Assembly: GCA_036351435.1 (NCBI GenBank)
Contig: JAZBPA010000146.1
Location: forward strand, 1-16,785
Length of the DNA: 16,785 nt
Source: JAAUQA01 sp036351435
Lineage (GTDB): Bacteria > Pseudomonadota > Gammaproteobacteria > Competibacterales > Competibacteraceae
Direction of reading: 5' to 3'
Positions within the stretch are counted from its first letter, which is position 1. Each line of letters starts with the position of its first letter. Position numbers and translations under genes: made by a program. Of the stretch, positions 7,907-16,021 are shown piece after piece. The notes under the pieces are model-generated. The model was not told the origin of the DNA and did not search any database. It saw only the letters and a list, made by a program, of their open reading frames with translations.

Positions 7907-7921
7907 AGGCGCATCAACTCA

Positions 7922-8449
7922 CTAGGGCTTGTAACGTTCCACACTGAGGCGGATCTCGTTAGTTGCATCCTCCAGACCACCCCAGCCTTCCAGCTTGACC
8001 CACTTGCCTTTGTCCAAATCTTTGTAGTGTTCGAAAAAGTGTGAGATTTGCTCAAGCAACATCTTGGGTAGATCGTCTACGGTTTCGATCTCGCTGTACA
8101 TGGCGCATTGCTTCTTGATCGGCACAGCGACCAGCTTAGAATCTCCACCGGCTTCATCGGCCATTTTCAACAGCCCAAGTGGACGACAGCGCACCACACA
8201 ACCACTGACCAAAGGAAATGGGGTGACTACCAGCACATCCAGCGGATCACCGTCTTCACAGAGCGTATCCGGAATGTATCCGTAGTTACAGGGATAATGC
8301 ATGGCCGTGTTCATGAACCGGTCCACGAATAATGCGCCCGTATCCTTATCGATTTCGTATTTCACCGGATCGGCGTTGGCCGGAATCTCGATGATAACAT
8401 TCAGGTCGTTGGGGATGTCGCGCCCTGCGTCGACTTTATCTAATTGCAT
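7922..8449 (-). CDS. ppa: Inorganic pyrophosphatase (family I, soluble)
   Basis: Hydrolyses pyrophosphate to two phosphates in the cytoplasm, pulling biosynthetic reactions forward. It has 175 residues, the usual length for the bacterial hexameric enzyme. The signature EDGDPLDVLV (65-74) supplies the metal-binding Asp residues 66, 68 and 71, with Asp103 in AGGDSK. Glu21, Lys30, Arg44 and Tyr56 sit where the E. coli active-site residues 20, 29, 43 and 55 lie. The start is supported by AGAGGA (8455-8460) 5 bp before the ATG. It is divergent from adk with a 219-bp shared upstream region. Confidence 0.98.
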   Translation of the reverse strand: MQLDKVDAGRDIPNDLNVIIEIPANADPVKYEIDKDTGALFVDRFMNTAMHYPCNYGYIPDTLCEDGDPLDVLVVTPFPLVSGCVVRCRPLGLLKMADEAGGDSKLVAVPIKKQCAMYSEIETVDDLPKMLLEQISHFFEHYKDLDKGKWVKLEGWGGLEDATNEIRLSVERYKP

Positions 8450-8539
8450 GGTGTTCCTCTATACCGTTCAAATCAAAGCAGTTATGTTACACCACAGTAT
8501 CCCACTTGCCATCCGCTGATTGTGTCGCCATGCAGCGAA

Positions 8540-8569
8540 TTGGGATGGGGAGGGTTGTTCAGTTATACT
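8540..8569 (+). promoter_or_regulatory. Candidate sigma-70 promoter for adk
   Basis: TTGGGA (8540-8545), an 18-bp spacer and TATACT (8564-8569), about 100 bp before the adk start. The -10 is strong and the -35 matches 4 of 6. This is the best pair seen in the ppa-adk divergent region. Confidence 0.4.
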
Positions 8570-8668
8570 AATCGCGTAAATCTAAAATAGGCTGCTACAG
8601 CGAATATGCAGCATTTGTGCTGATCGGGATTAGCACCACTGGCCCGGAACAATAGTGAGAAATTGACC

Positions 8669-9256
8669 ATGAGAATCGTGTTACTCGGAGCGCCAGGCTC
8701 TGGCAAAGGTACGCAGGCTCAAGCCATCGTCGAAAAATACCACATCACCGATATTGCTACCGGCGATCTGTTGCGCGCAGAAATCGCGGCGGGTACTCCG
8801 CTTGGCTTGCAAGCCAAGCCGCTGATGGAAGCGGGTGAATTTGTGCCTGACGAAATCGTGGTCGGTATGATCAAAGAACATCTGGCTAAGGACGACACGA
8901 GCAATGGGTTTTTATTAGACGGGTTTCCTCGCGATCTACGCCAAGCCGAAGCATTGGACAGCATGTTGACGAAAATCAATCAACCATTGGATGTGGTGCT
9001 GTTCTTTAAGGTGGATTATGACGAAATCATGACCCGTTTGTTGGCTCGACATCGCATGGACGATACCGAAGAGACTATCCGCCATCGGCTGGAGATTTAC
9101 GAAGCCAAAACCGCGCCGCTGATCGATCGCTATAAAGGCAAGGGATTGATTCGTGAAGTAAACGGTATCGGTGAGATCACCGAAGTCTCGGCACGGATCT
9201 CCGCAATTCTCGACGAGATTACTGCCAATTTATCGACTTCCCGGCAGCAAAACTAA
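8669..9256 (+). CDS. adk: Adenylate kinase (short form, no large LID insert)
   Basis: Catalyses ATP + AMP to 2 ADP in the cytoplasm. It has 195 residues. P-loop GAPGSGKGT (7-15), AMP-binding TGDLLR (31-36), FLLDGFPR (81-88) and the Arg-rich RLLARHRMDDTEETIRHRL (123-141) are all present. The last segment passes directly through the position where E. coli Adk carries its roughly 30-residue LID, so this is the short form also found in Xanthomonas and actinobacteria. The frame can start at a TTG (8663), but the ATG at 8669 matches the family start MRIVLLG. The ribosome site is weak (GTGAG about 9 bp upstream). The gene is monocistronic and convergent with prmC. Confidence 0.97.
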   Translation: MRIVLLGAPGSGKGTQAQAIVEKYHITDIATGDLLRAEIAAGTPLGLQAKPLMEAGEFVPDEIVVGMIKEHLAKDDTSNGFLLDGFPRDLRQAEALDSMLTKINQPLDVVLFFKVDYDEIMTRLLARHRMDDTEETIRHRLEIYEAKTAPLIDRYKGKGLIREVNGIGEITEVSARISAILDEITANLSTSRQQN

Positions 9257-9273
9257 ACCCGTCCCAAGTAGTC

Positions 9274-9291
9274 CCGCTCAGGGACGAGCGG
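9274..9291. terminator. Hairpin between adk and prmC
   Basis: CCGCTC pairs with GAGCGG around AGGGAC, 17 bp after the adk stop; TTTT follows 8 bp later on plus. On minus the same stem is followed, after a spacer, by TTTAGTTTTG, so it may serve both convergent genes. A competing stem CGTCCC (9260-9265) with GGGACG (9281-9286) is possible. GTAG lies at 9268-9271, two bases before the stem, as in REP-type palindromes. Confidence 0.4.
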
Positions 9292-9301
9292 TAAACGGAT
9301 T

Positions 9302-10141
9302 TTATCCCGCCCAACATCCACAACTGACCCGGTCTATTCCGGCCAGATCTGGATGACAGCTTAGATTCACGAACCCTTGTGCCTGTAGCAAAGCCTTTAC
9401 AGCAGTTGCTTGATCATAACCGTGTTCCAACAACAACCACCCTCCCGGCTGTAAATAATTGCTCGCTCCAGCAATAATCGTGCGGATTGCAGTTAGACCA
9501 TCGATCCCGGAAACCAACGCCGCAGACGGTTCAAAGCGTAAATCACCTTGCTGTTGATGAGGATCGTCGAGCGCCAGATAAGGTGGATTGCTGACTATCA
9601 CTGCATAACTTTCGCGACCCAACGCATCGCACCAATCACCCTGCCGAAACATCACATTGTGTAGACCTAAACACTGAGCGTTGTCTTGTGCAACTGCCAG
9701 CGCTGCCGGGTCCCGGTCAGTCGCAACCAAGCGCGCGTGAGGACGCTCCTGAGCAATGGCCAACGCAATCGCACCGCTGCCGGTGCCCAAATCGGCAATG
9801 TGCGCCGTACTCTCTGCTGCGATCCGTTGCAGAGCCATCTCGACTAATAATTCGGTTTCTGGACGGGGAATGAGGGTCGCTGGGGTTACTTTGAGATTCA
9901 AAGACCAAAATTCGCGTTGCTCAACCAGATAAGCAATCGGTTCACCGCGCAGCCGCCGCTCCAGCAGGCGCATAAAGCACTCTCGCCTACTGCTGTCCGG
10001 CAACCGTTCCGGCCAAGCATGCAGATAGCTACGAGACTGTTGCAAGGCGTGGCTTAACAACACTTCCGCATCCAGGCGCGGCGTATCGCTAATCGCATGC
10101 AGACTCGCCTGCGCTTCCTGCAACAACGCAGCGATGTGCAT
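9302..10141 (-). CDS. prmC: Peptide chain release factor N5-glutamine methyltransferase
   Basis: SAM-dependent methyltransferase (formerly HemK) that methylates the glutamine of the GGQ motif in release factors, improving termination. 279 residues, standard length. Visible features are an N-terminal helical release-factor-binding domain (about 1-75), IPRPETE (91-97), SAM-binding DLGTGSGAIA (117-126) and the catalytic NPPY (185-188), which holds the target glutamine. It begins 9 bp after the prfA stop, so the enzyme and its substrate are encoded together. The ribosome site is weak, suggesting translational coupling. It ends at a convergent junction with adk. Confidence 0.97.
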   Translation of the reverse strand: MHIAALLQEAQASLHAISDTPRLDAEVLLSHALQQSRSYLHAWPERLPDSSRRECFMRLLERRLRGEPIAYLVEQREFWSLNLKVTPATLIPRPETELLVEMALQRIAAESTAHIADLGTGSGAIALAIAQERPHARLVATDRDPAALAVAQDNAQCLGLHNVMFRQGDWCDALGRESYAVIVSNPPYLALDDPHQQQGDLRFEPSAALVSGIDGLTAIRTIIAGASNYLQPGGWLLLEHGYDQATAVKALLQAQGFVNLSCHPDLAGIDRVSCGCWAG

Positions 10142-10150
10142 CGGCTCGGA

Positions 10151-11233
10151 CTATTCCGCTAAGGCGGCCAACTGATCGGCCTGATATTCCTGAATCAGCG
10201 GTTCGATGATGGCATCCAGGTTACCTATCATCACTTCCGGCAGTTTATACAACGTGAGATTGACACGATGGTCGGTGACCCGGCCTTGCGGAAAGTTATA
10301 GGTGCGAATCCGCTCGGAACGATCACCACTGCCGACTAACAACCGCCGGGTTTCGGCGCGGGCGGTTTGCTGCTCCTGTTGCGCTCCAGCCAGTATTTTG
10401 GCGCGCAACAAGGCCATAGCGCGCGCGCGATTTTTATGTTGGGACCGTTCGTCCTGACATTCGACTACGATACCGGTGGGCAAATGAGTGAGGCGAATCG
10501 CCGAATCAGTTTTATTGACGTGTTGACCGCCCGCTCCAGAAGCGCGGTAGGTATCAATCCGCAAATCGCTGGGATTGATGTCTACTTCCTCGACTTCCGC
10601 AAGTTCAGGGAGGATAGCGACAGTAGCGGCAGAGGTATGGATACGCCCCTGCGATTCGGTTTCCGGCACCCGCTGTACGCGGTGTGCGCCGGATTCGAAT
10701 TTAAGCCGGGAATACGCGCCACGGCCGATGATCCGGGCGATGATTTCCTTATACCCGCCGTGTTCACCTTCATTAGCGTTCAATAACTCGACCTGCCAAC
10801 CGCGTTGTTCAGCGTAGCGGGAGTACATACGAAATAAATCGCCGGCGAATAGTGCCGCTTCGTCACCACCGGTGCCGGCACGGATTTCCAGAAAAATATT
10901 GCTGTCGTCATGAGGATCGCGGGGCAGCAACAGCACTTGCAACTCCTGCTCCAGGCTCTCGCGACGAGACTCGACAGCGCGTATTTCATCCTCAGCTAGC
11001 AGGCGAATTTCCGGGTCGGAATCTTGCGCCATCTCATTGGCGTTCTCCTGCTCCTCCAGGGTCTGTTGATAAGCTTGATAATTTTGTACCAGAGGCTCCA
11101 GTTGCGCATATTCCATAGATAGCGCACGAAACCGGTCCTGGTTGGAGATGATCTCCGGCTCGGCCAGCAATGCCCCGAGTTCTTCATGACGGGAATTGAG
11201 GTTATCTAACTTGGCAAGAATTGAGGGTGTCAT
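10151..11233 (-). CDS. prfA: Peptide chain release factor 1 (RF1)
   Basis: Recognises UAA and UAG stop codons and triggers peptide release. 360 residues, as in E. coli. The codon-recognition tripeptide is PET (190-192, in RVPETESQGRIHTSA), the RF1-type PxT rather than RF2-type SPF. GGQHVNKTDSAIRLTH contains GGQ at 235-237, with Gln237 the PrmC target. RTYNFPQGRVTDHR near the C-terminus is also typical. The N-terminal part is a helical domain. No Shine-Dalgarno is evident before the ATG. Unlike many gammaproteobacteria, hemA is not upstream; pgi is, 121 bp away, with a structured spacer that could act as a leader. Confidence 0.98.
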   Translation of the reverse strand: MTPSILAKLDNLNSRHEELGALLAEPEIISNQDRFRALSMEYAQLEPLVQNYQAYQQTLEEQENANEMAQDSDPEIRLLAEDEIRAVESRRESLEQELQVLLLPRDPHDDSNIFLEIRAGTGGDEAALFAGDLFRMYSRYAEQRGWQVELLNANEGEHGGYKEIIARIIGRGAYSRLKFESGAHRVQRVPETESQGRIHTSAATVAILPELAEVEEVDINPSDLRIDTYRASGAGGQHVNKTDSAIRLTHLPTGIVVECQDERSQHKNRARAMALLRAKILAGAQQEQQTARAETRRLLVGSGDRSERIRTYNFPQGRVTDHRVNLTLYKLPEVMIGNLDAIIEPLIQEYQADQLAALAE

Positions 11234-11289
11234 TAAACAGTGCTATTGGTAAAAAAACCGGTGATAAAACATGACATCAGGGGCGGCGA

Positions 11290-11311
11290 TCAGGCGGATG
11301 AGCCTGACCAC
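11290..11311 (-). repeat. REP-like palindrome in the pgi-prfA spacer
   Basis: On minus it reads GTGG followed at once by TCAGGC-TCATCC-GCCTGA, a 6-bp stem with a 6-base loop. In RNA of the minus strand the stem can grow to 11 pairs (11285-11312) with two G-U pairs. On plus those two become mismatches. A GTRG tetranucleotide directly 5' of an imperfect palindrome is the hallmark of REP sequences handled by RAYTs. It lies between pgi and prfA. A seven-T run on minus (11257-11251) is too far away for a simple terminator. Confidence 0.4.
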
Positions 11312-11354
11312 CGATCAGCATCCTATTCCCCTGTTTTTAGCCGTTCATGTGCAA

Positions 11355-12992
11355 TCATGTGCCCCGGCAATAATCAATTAGACCTAAAGTCGAACCGTCG
11401 TGCATCCCTTGTGATTTTTCGCCTTTCAATACCGGCAAGATGTTACTGGCCAATTGTTTACCCAGTTCTACCCCCCATTGATCGAAGGAATTGATATTCC
11501 AGATCACCCCTTGCACAAACACCTTATGTTCATAAAGCGCAATTAAACTACCCAAAGTGGCTGGGGTGAGGCGCTGGTAGAGAATCGTAGTGCTGGGACG
11601 ATTTCCTTGAAAGATCTTATACGGCAATACCGCTTTCACATCGGCGGCATCCATCCCCTTGGCTTCGAGTTCGGCGCGCGCTTCGGCGGTGGTCTTGCCG
11701 GTCATAAACGCTTCGGATTGGGCCAGACAATTGGCCAACAAAATCGAATGATGGTCGCCAATAGGGTCCTGGCTGTTGACCGGGGCGAGAAAATCAGCGG
11801 GCACTGTTACCGTTCCCTGGTGCAGCAACTGATAAAACGCATGCTGACCATTGCTACCCAATCCGCCCCACAGTACGGGACCGGTGGTATAACCGACCGG
11901 TACACCCTGGCGGTCAACGGATTTACCGTTGCTCTCCATATCCAGTTGCTGCAAATAAGCTGGCAGAGAACGCAGATATTCATCATAAACCAGCATGACC
12001 TGGGTATCGCAGTGGAAAAAATTGTTGTACCAAACCCCTAACAAGGCCATGATCACCGGCAGATTATCGGCCAACGGCGCAGTGCGGAAGTGCTGATCCA
12101 TGGCATGCGCCCCTTCCAAGAGCGCGACGAAATGGTCCATGCCCACATAGATGGCAATCGGCAGCCCGATCGCCGACCACAGCGAGTAGCGACCGCCCAC
12201 CCAGTCCCAGAACTCAAACATATTGGCGGTGTCAATGCCGAACGCCCGTACTTTTTCGGCATTGGTGGATAACGCCACAAAATGCCGCGCGATAGCCGCC
12301 TCGTCAGTCAATGCGGCCAGCAACCAACCCCGTGCGGTATGGGCATTGGTCATGGTCTCCTGGGTGGTGAAAGTCTTGGATGCGATGATGAATAACGTCG
12401 TTTCGGGATCGCACTGGGTGAGCACATGGCTGATGTGAGAACCATCCACACTGGACACGAAATGCATCCGCAGATTGGCGTCACCATAAGGCGCCAGCGC
12501 TTCGCAAACCATTTTGGGGCCGAGATCGGAACCGCCGATGCCGATATTGACCACATCGCGGATCCGTTTACCGGTATAACCGATCCAGCCGCCGCTGCGC
12601 ACTTGATCGGAAAAACGCCGCATCTGTTCCAACACCCGGTTGACCTCGGGCATGACGTCCTGCCCATCGACCACAATCGGTTGATTGCTTCGATTACGCA
12701 ATGCAACGTGCAGCACTGAGCGACCTTCGGTATGGTTAACCGGCTCGCCCTTGAACAAACGCTCGGTCCAAGTTGGCACTTGGGTCTGCTCAGCCAAGTT
12801 CAACAACAGCTGGAAAGTTTCTGCAGTGATGCGATGCTTAGAAAAATCCAGCAGAATATCGCCGAACTGACGGGAAAAACGGCTGAACCGATCTGGATCG
12901 GCTGCGAACAAATCGCGCATGTGCACATCGGATGTGGCGTCATGATGGGCATTGAGCGCCTGCCATGCAGGTAACTGACTGGGCGAAGACAT
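11355..12992 (-). CDS. pgi: Glucose-6-phosphate isomerase
   Basis: Interconverts glucose 6-phosphate and fructose 6-phosphate in the cytoplasm. It has 545 residues, close to E. coli Pgi (549). Landmarks: GIGGSDLGP (151-159), family signature DWVGGRYSLWSAIG (263-276), catalytic base Glu353 in MESNGKSVDR, GLGSNGQHAFYQLLHQG (377-393) with His384, and Lys512 in FDQWGVELGKQL. All expected catalytic residues are therefore in place. AAGGA about 10 bp before the ATG is the likely ribosome site. It is divergent from ppc across 104 bp and lies on the same strand as prfA-prmC. Confidence 0.98.
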   Translation of the reverse strand: MSSPSQLPAWQALNAHHDATSDVHMRDLFAADPDRFSRFSRQFGDILLDFSKHRITAETFQLLLNLAEQTQVPTWTERLFKGEPVNHTEGRSVLHVALRNRSNQPIVVDGQDVMPEVNRVLEQMRRFSDQVRSGGWIGYTGKRIRDVVNIGIGGSDLGPKMVCEALAPYGDANLRMHFVSSVDGSHISHVLTQCDPETTLFIIASKTFTTQETMTNAHTARGWLLAALTDEAAIARHFVALSTNAEKVRAFGIDTANMFEFWDWVGGRYSLWSAIGLPIAIYVGMDHFVALLEGAHAMDQHFRTAPLADNLPVIMALLGVWYNNFFHCDTQVMLVYDEYLRSLPAYLQQLDMESNGKSVDRQGVPVGYTTGPVLWGGLGSNGQHAFYQLLHQGTVTVPADFLAPVNSQDPIGDHHSILLANCLAQSEAFMTGKTTAEARAELEAKGMDAADVKAVLPYKIFQGNRPSTTILYQRLTPATLGSLIALYEHKVFVQGVIWNINSFDQWGVELGKQLASNILPVLKGEKSQGMHDGSTLGLIDYCRGT

Positions 12993-13033
12993 GAGGGTAT
13001 GTTCCTTGCTTAGCGACGAAGGTTAACGTGAAA

Positions 13034-13049
13034 GCCGAGCAGTATCGGC
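13034..13049. promoter_or_regulatory. Small dyad in the pgi-ppc divergent region
   Basis: GCCGA and TCGGC flank GCAGTA, between the two divergent starts. It could be an operator or a short hairpin in the pgi leader. No convincing promoter boxes were identified around it. Confidence 0.2.
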
Positions 13050-13096
13050 CTGACCTTGGAAATATCAGCAAATAGTCTAGCAGCCTGGGAAAAACC

Positions 13097-15913
13097 ATGC
13101 GAACCGACGATAAAGAACTACGTAACCGCGTCAAACTACTTGGCCAATTATTGGGCGACGTGGTACGCGATCAAGAAGGCGGCCAGGTGCTCAAAGCAGT
13201 CGAAACCCTGCGCCGGGGCTTCATCGAACTGCGTCGAGAACGCGAGCCGTCAGCGCGTAAACGCGAACAGCTGTCACGGTTTATCGCGGCGCTTAATCCA
13301 GAAACCGTCAGCCACGTGCTGCGCGCTTTCAGCACCTACTTCAGCTTGGCTAATTTGGCTGAAGAGGAATTCCGGCATCGCCAGCGGCGCGCTCAAGTGG
13401 GGCGCGGCAAACCGCTATGGCGGGGATCTTTCGATGAAACCCTGCGCGATTTGCACGAGCAGGGAATCAGCATCGCCCAGTTACAAACGCTGCTGGAGCA
13501 ACTGACTTATCGACCAGTATTCACCGCCCACCCCACTGAGGCTAAACGGCGGGTGTTACTAGAGGCTCAACGGCGATTGTTCGTGCTCAACGAACGATTC
13601 AGCAGCCCCGCCCTGAATAAATACTATCGGGCCGATCTCACTGAACAACTGCGTAATCAAATTCAAACTATTTGGAAAACCGATGAGGTGCGGGTCCGAA
13701 AACCGCAGGTTCAAGACGAGATCAAGAGCGGTTTGCACCATTTTCATGCTTCCCTGTTCCAAGCAGTACCCACCGTTTATCGCAATATGGAACGGGCCAT
13801 TCAGTATGTTTACGAAGCTGAAGGTGGCAAAGCAGCGGTAAACATACCCACATTTTTACGCTTTGGTTCCTGGATTGGCGGGGATCGCGATGGTAATCCG
13901 TTCGTCACACCTGACATGACGGCGCTCGCGGTGGGTTTGCAATATCAGGCGGTATTGCAAGAATACATACGTCGCCTAACAGAATTGCGCAATTTATTGA
14001 CCCATTCGGGTTCATTGGTTATCCCCTCGACCGCTTTTAGTGCCAGCTTGGATACCCCACTCAGCCATGAACTGATGCGTGCAGACCCACAGCGCTATGC
14101 CCAGGAACCATACCGTCGCAAGCTGTTTTTGATTCAGTGTCGGCTGGAATCCAATCTGCAGTACGTCCACACGCGGATTGCCGAACAATCGTTTACCGGC
14201 CCGTTCCAAGGGTATGCCTCTGAGCAGGAATTTTTGGACGATCTTTACCTGATTCGCGATTCCCTGACCGCTCACGGCGACGGCAATATTGCTGACGCCG
14301 AGCTGAAAGATTTGATCCGCCTCGCTGAAGGTTTCGGCTTTTATCTGGCGGCATTGGATATCCGGCAGGAATCGGGTCGCCACACTGCAGCCGTCGCCGA
14401 ACTATTTTCTAAGGCGCCCAACCTGCCGGATTACTCAGCGTTAAGCGAAGAAGAACGGTTGGAGGCGTTGAACGGCTTGTTATCCCGCCCCGGCACCCCA
14501 TTGCTGTACTGCGAGTCGTTAAGCGATGCAACTCAAGAAACCCTAGAGGTGTTCCGGGTGATGGCTGAATTACGCCGGGAAGTCAGTCCCAACGCGTTCG
14601 GCAGTTATGTGATTTCCATGACCCATCAGGCCAGTCATATTCTAGAGGTGTTGTTTCTGGCCAGTTTTGCGGGTTTGGTGGGGCACAAAGGCGACGACGT
14701 CTGGCATTGCGATCTTGAAGTCGCGCCGCTGTTCGAGACGATTGATGATTTACGCCGGATTGATGCGGTATTGACCCGATTGTTGGATCAGCCCGCCTAC
14801 CGGGCTTTATTGCAAGCCAGCGGCAATGTTCAAGAAGTCATGCTGGGTTATTCGGACTCCACCAAAGACGGCGGCATATTAGCCTCCGCTTGGCATTTAT
14901 ATCGCGCTCAAGAAACCATCACTACCATCACTGCTCAACGCGGCATTCGCTGTCGGTTGTTTCATGGCCGGGGCGGCACGGTGGGGCGTGGTGGCGGCCC
15001 AATTCACGAAGCCATCCTGGGCCAACCACCCTGTACGGTTCAGGGAGAAATCAAATTTACCGAACAGGGCGAAGTGCTGTCATTCAAATACAGCAACAAG
15101 GAAACGGCGATCTACGAGTTGACTATGGGTATCACCGGACTGCTCAAGGCCAGTCGCTGTTTGATTCAGGATATGCCGATGGATGTGGCGTCTTACGATG
15201 CGGTGATGAACGAGTTAGCTGGCTTGGGTGAACGTGCCTATCGAGAACTTACCGATCATACGGAAGGATTCAGCGATTACTTTTACGAAGCCACGCCGGT
15301 TACAGAGATCGGTTATGTCAATATCGGTTCGCGACCTTCTCATCGTAATCTAACAGACCGTTCTAAATATTCGGTGCGAGCCATTCCCTGGGTGTTCGGT
15401 TGGGCGTTGTCGCGCCACACCTTGCCGGGCTGGTATGGCATCGGTAGCGCACTGGAGCGCTGGCGTGGCGAAGACTCCGACCGCCTTAAAACCCTGCAGA
15501 GGATGTACCAGAAATGGCCGTTCTTCCGCACCCTGCTCGACAACGTTCAGATGTCATTGGCCAAAGCAGACATGGGCATTGCCGGAGAATACGCCGAGCT
15601 GTGCCCGGACTCGGAACTGAGTACGCGCATGCATCAGACAATTGAAGCCGAATATCAGCGTACTTGTCAGCAGTTGCTGGCCGTAACGCAGACCGAGGAA
15701 TTACTCGAAGAAAGTCCAGACTTGGCGTTATCTTTGGACCGTCGCAATCCGTATCTTGATCCGATCAACCATATTCAAATCACTTTGTTACAGCGTTATC
15801 GGCAGGCGCTGGCGGATACCACCGACAACGGCGAGCAGCAACGGTTGGCTTGGTTACAGCCGTTGCTGCGTTCGATTAATGCTTTAGCGGCAGGAATGCG
15901 GAATACGGGCTGA
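13097..15913 (+). CDS. ppc: Phosphoenolpyruvate carboxylase
   Basis: Carboxylates PEP with bicarbonate to oxaloacetate, replenishing the TCA cycle. 938 residues, somewhat longer than E. coli Ppc (883), with a charged N-terminal region. Catalytic blocks: FTAHPTEAKRR (142-152, His145 corresponding to E. coli His138), FGSWIGGDRDGN (256-267), VMLGYSDSTKDGG (581-593) and FHGRGGTVGRGGGP (622-635). It ends with the conserved RNTG (935-938). The frame is intact. The ATG at 13097 is preceded by only a weak purine stretch (GGGAAAAA). Family members are commonly activated by acetyl-CoA and inhibited by aspartate; this is not readable here. It is divergent from pgi and followed by two hairpins. Confidence 0.98.
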   Translation: MRTDDKELRNRVKLLGQLLGDVVRDQEGGQVLKAVETLRRGFIELRREREPSARKREQLSRFIAALNPETVSHVLRAFSTYFSLANLAEEEFRHRQRRAQVGRGKPLWRGSFDETLRDLHEQGISIAQLQTLLEQLTYRPVFTAHPTEAKRRVLLEAQRRLFVLNERFSSPALNKYYRADLTEQLRNQIQTIWKTDEVRVRKPQVQDEIKSGLHHFHASLFQAVPTVYRNMERAIQYVYEAEGGKAAVNIPTFLRFGSWIGGDRDGNPFVTPDMTALAVGLQYQAVLQEYIRRLTELRNLLTHSGSLVIPSTAFSASLDTPLSHELMRADPQRYAQEPYRRKLFLIQCRLESNLQYVHTRIAEQSFTGPFQGYASEQEFLDDLYLIRDSLTAHGDGNIADAELKDLIRLAEGFGFYLAALDIRQESGRHTAAVAELFSKAPNLPDYSALSEEERLEALNGLLSRPGTPLLYCESLSDATQETLEVFRVMAELRREVSPNAFGSYVISMTHQASHILEVLFLASFAGLVGHKGDDVWHCDLEVAPLFETIDDLRRIDAVLTRLLDQPAYRALLQASGNVQEVMLGYSDSTKDGGILASAWHLYRAQETITTITAQRGIRCRLFHGRGGTVGRGGGPIHEAILGQPPCTVQGEIKFTEQGEVLSFKYSNKETAIYELTMGITGLLKASRCLIQDMPMDVASYDAVMNELAGLGERAYRELTDHTEGFSDYFYEATPVTEIGYVNIGSRPSHRNLTDRSKYSVRAIPWVFGWALSRHTLPGWYGIGSALERWRGEDSDRLKTLQRMYQKWPFFRTLLDNVQMSLAKADMGIAGEYAELCPDSELSTRMHQTIEAEYQRTCQQLLAVTQTEELLEESPDLALSLDRRNPYLDPINHIQITLLQRYRQALADTTDNGEQQRLAWLQPLLRSINALAAGMRNTG

Positions 15914-15942
15914 TAGCGGCACATTGCGCTGTGAGATGCAGG

Positions 15943-15969
15943 TTCGGCGCATTAAGAGAATGCGCCGAA
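15943..15969. terminator. Strong hairpin downstream of ppc
   Basis: Perfect 11-bp arms TTCGGCGCATT and AATGCGCCGAA with loop AAGAG, starting 29 bp after the ppc stop. There is no U-tract on either strand, so it is not a textbook intrinsic terminator. It may stop or stabilise the 3' end of the ppc message, or serve both convergent genes. Confidence 0.5.
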
Positions 15970-15980
15970 TAAACCGTACG

Positions 15981-16002
15981 CCTGCCATAGTGGTTTGGCA
16001 GG
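15981..16002. terminator. Second hairpin in the ppc/CZB convergent gap
   Basis: CCTGCCA pairs with TGGCAGG around an 8-base loop. The stem can be extended past an internal loop by ACCG (15973-15976) with CGGT (16007-16010). It begins about 20 bp after the stop of the minus-strand CZB gene and may end that transcript, though no clear U-tract follows. Confidence 0.4.
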
Positions 16003-16021
16003 TGGTCGGTAACAACGTAAC

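Noticed and set aside
11251..11257. Seven-T run on minus as an intrinsic terminator for pgi
   Set aside because: The nearest stable stem ends 28 bases earlier, too far for a Rho-independent terminator.
11607..12041. 144-codon plus-strand frame opposite pgi
   Set aside because: Antisense shadow; the minus frame carries all Pgi catalytic motifs across the same region.
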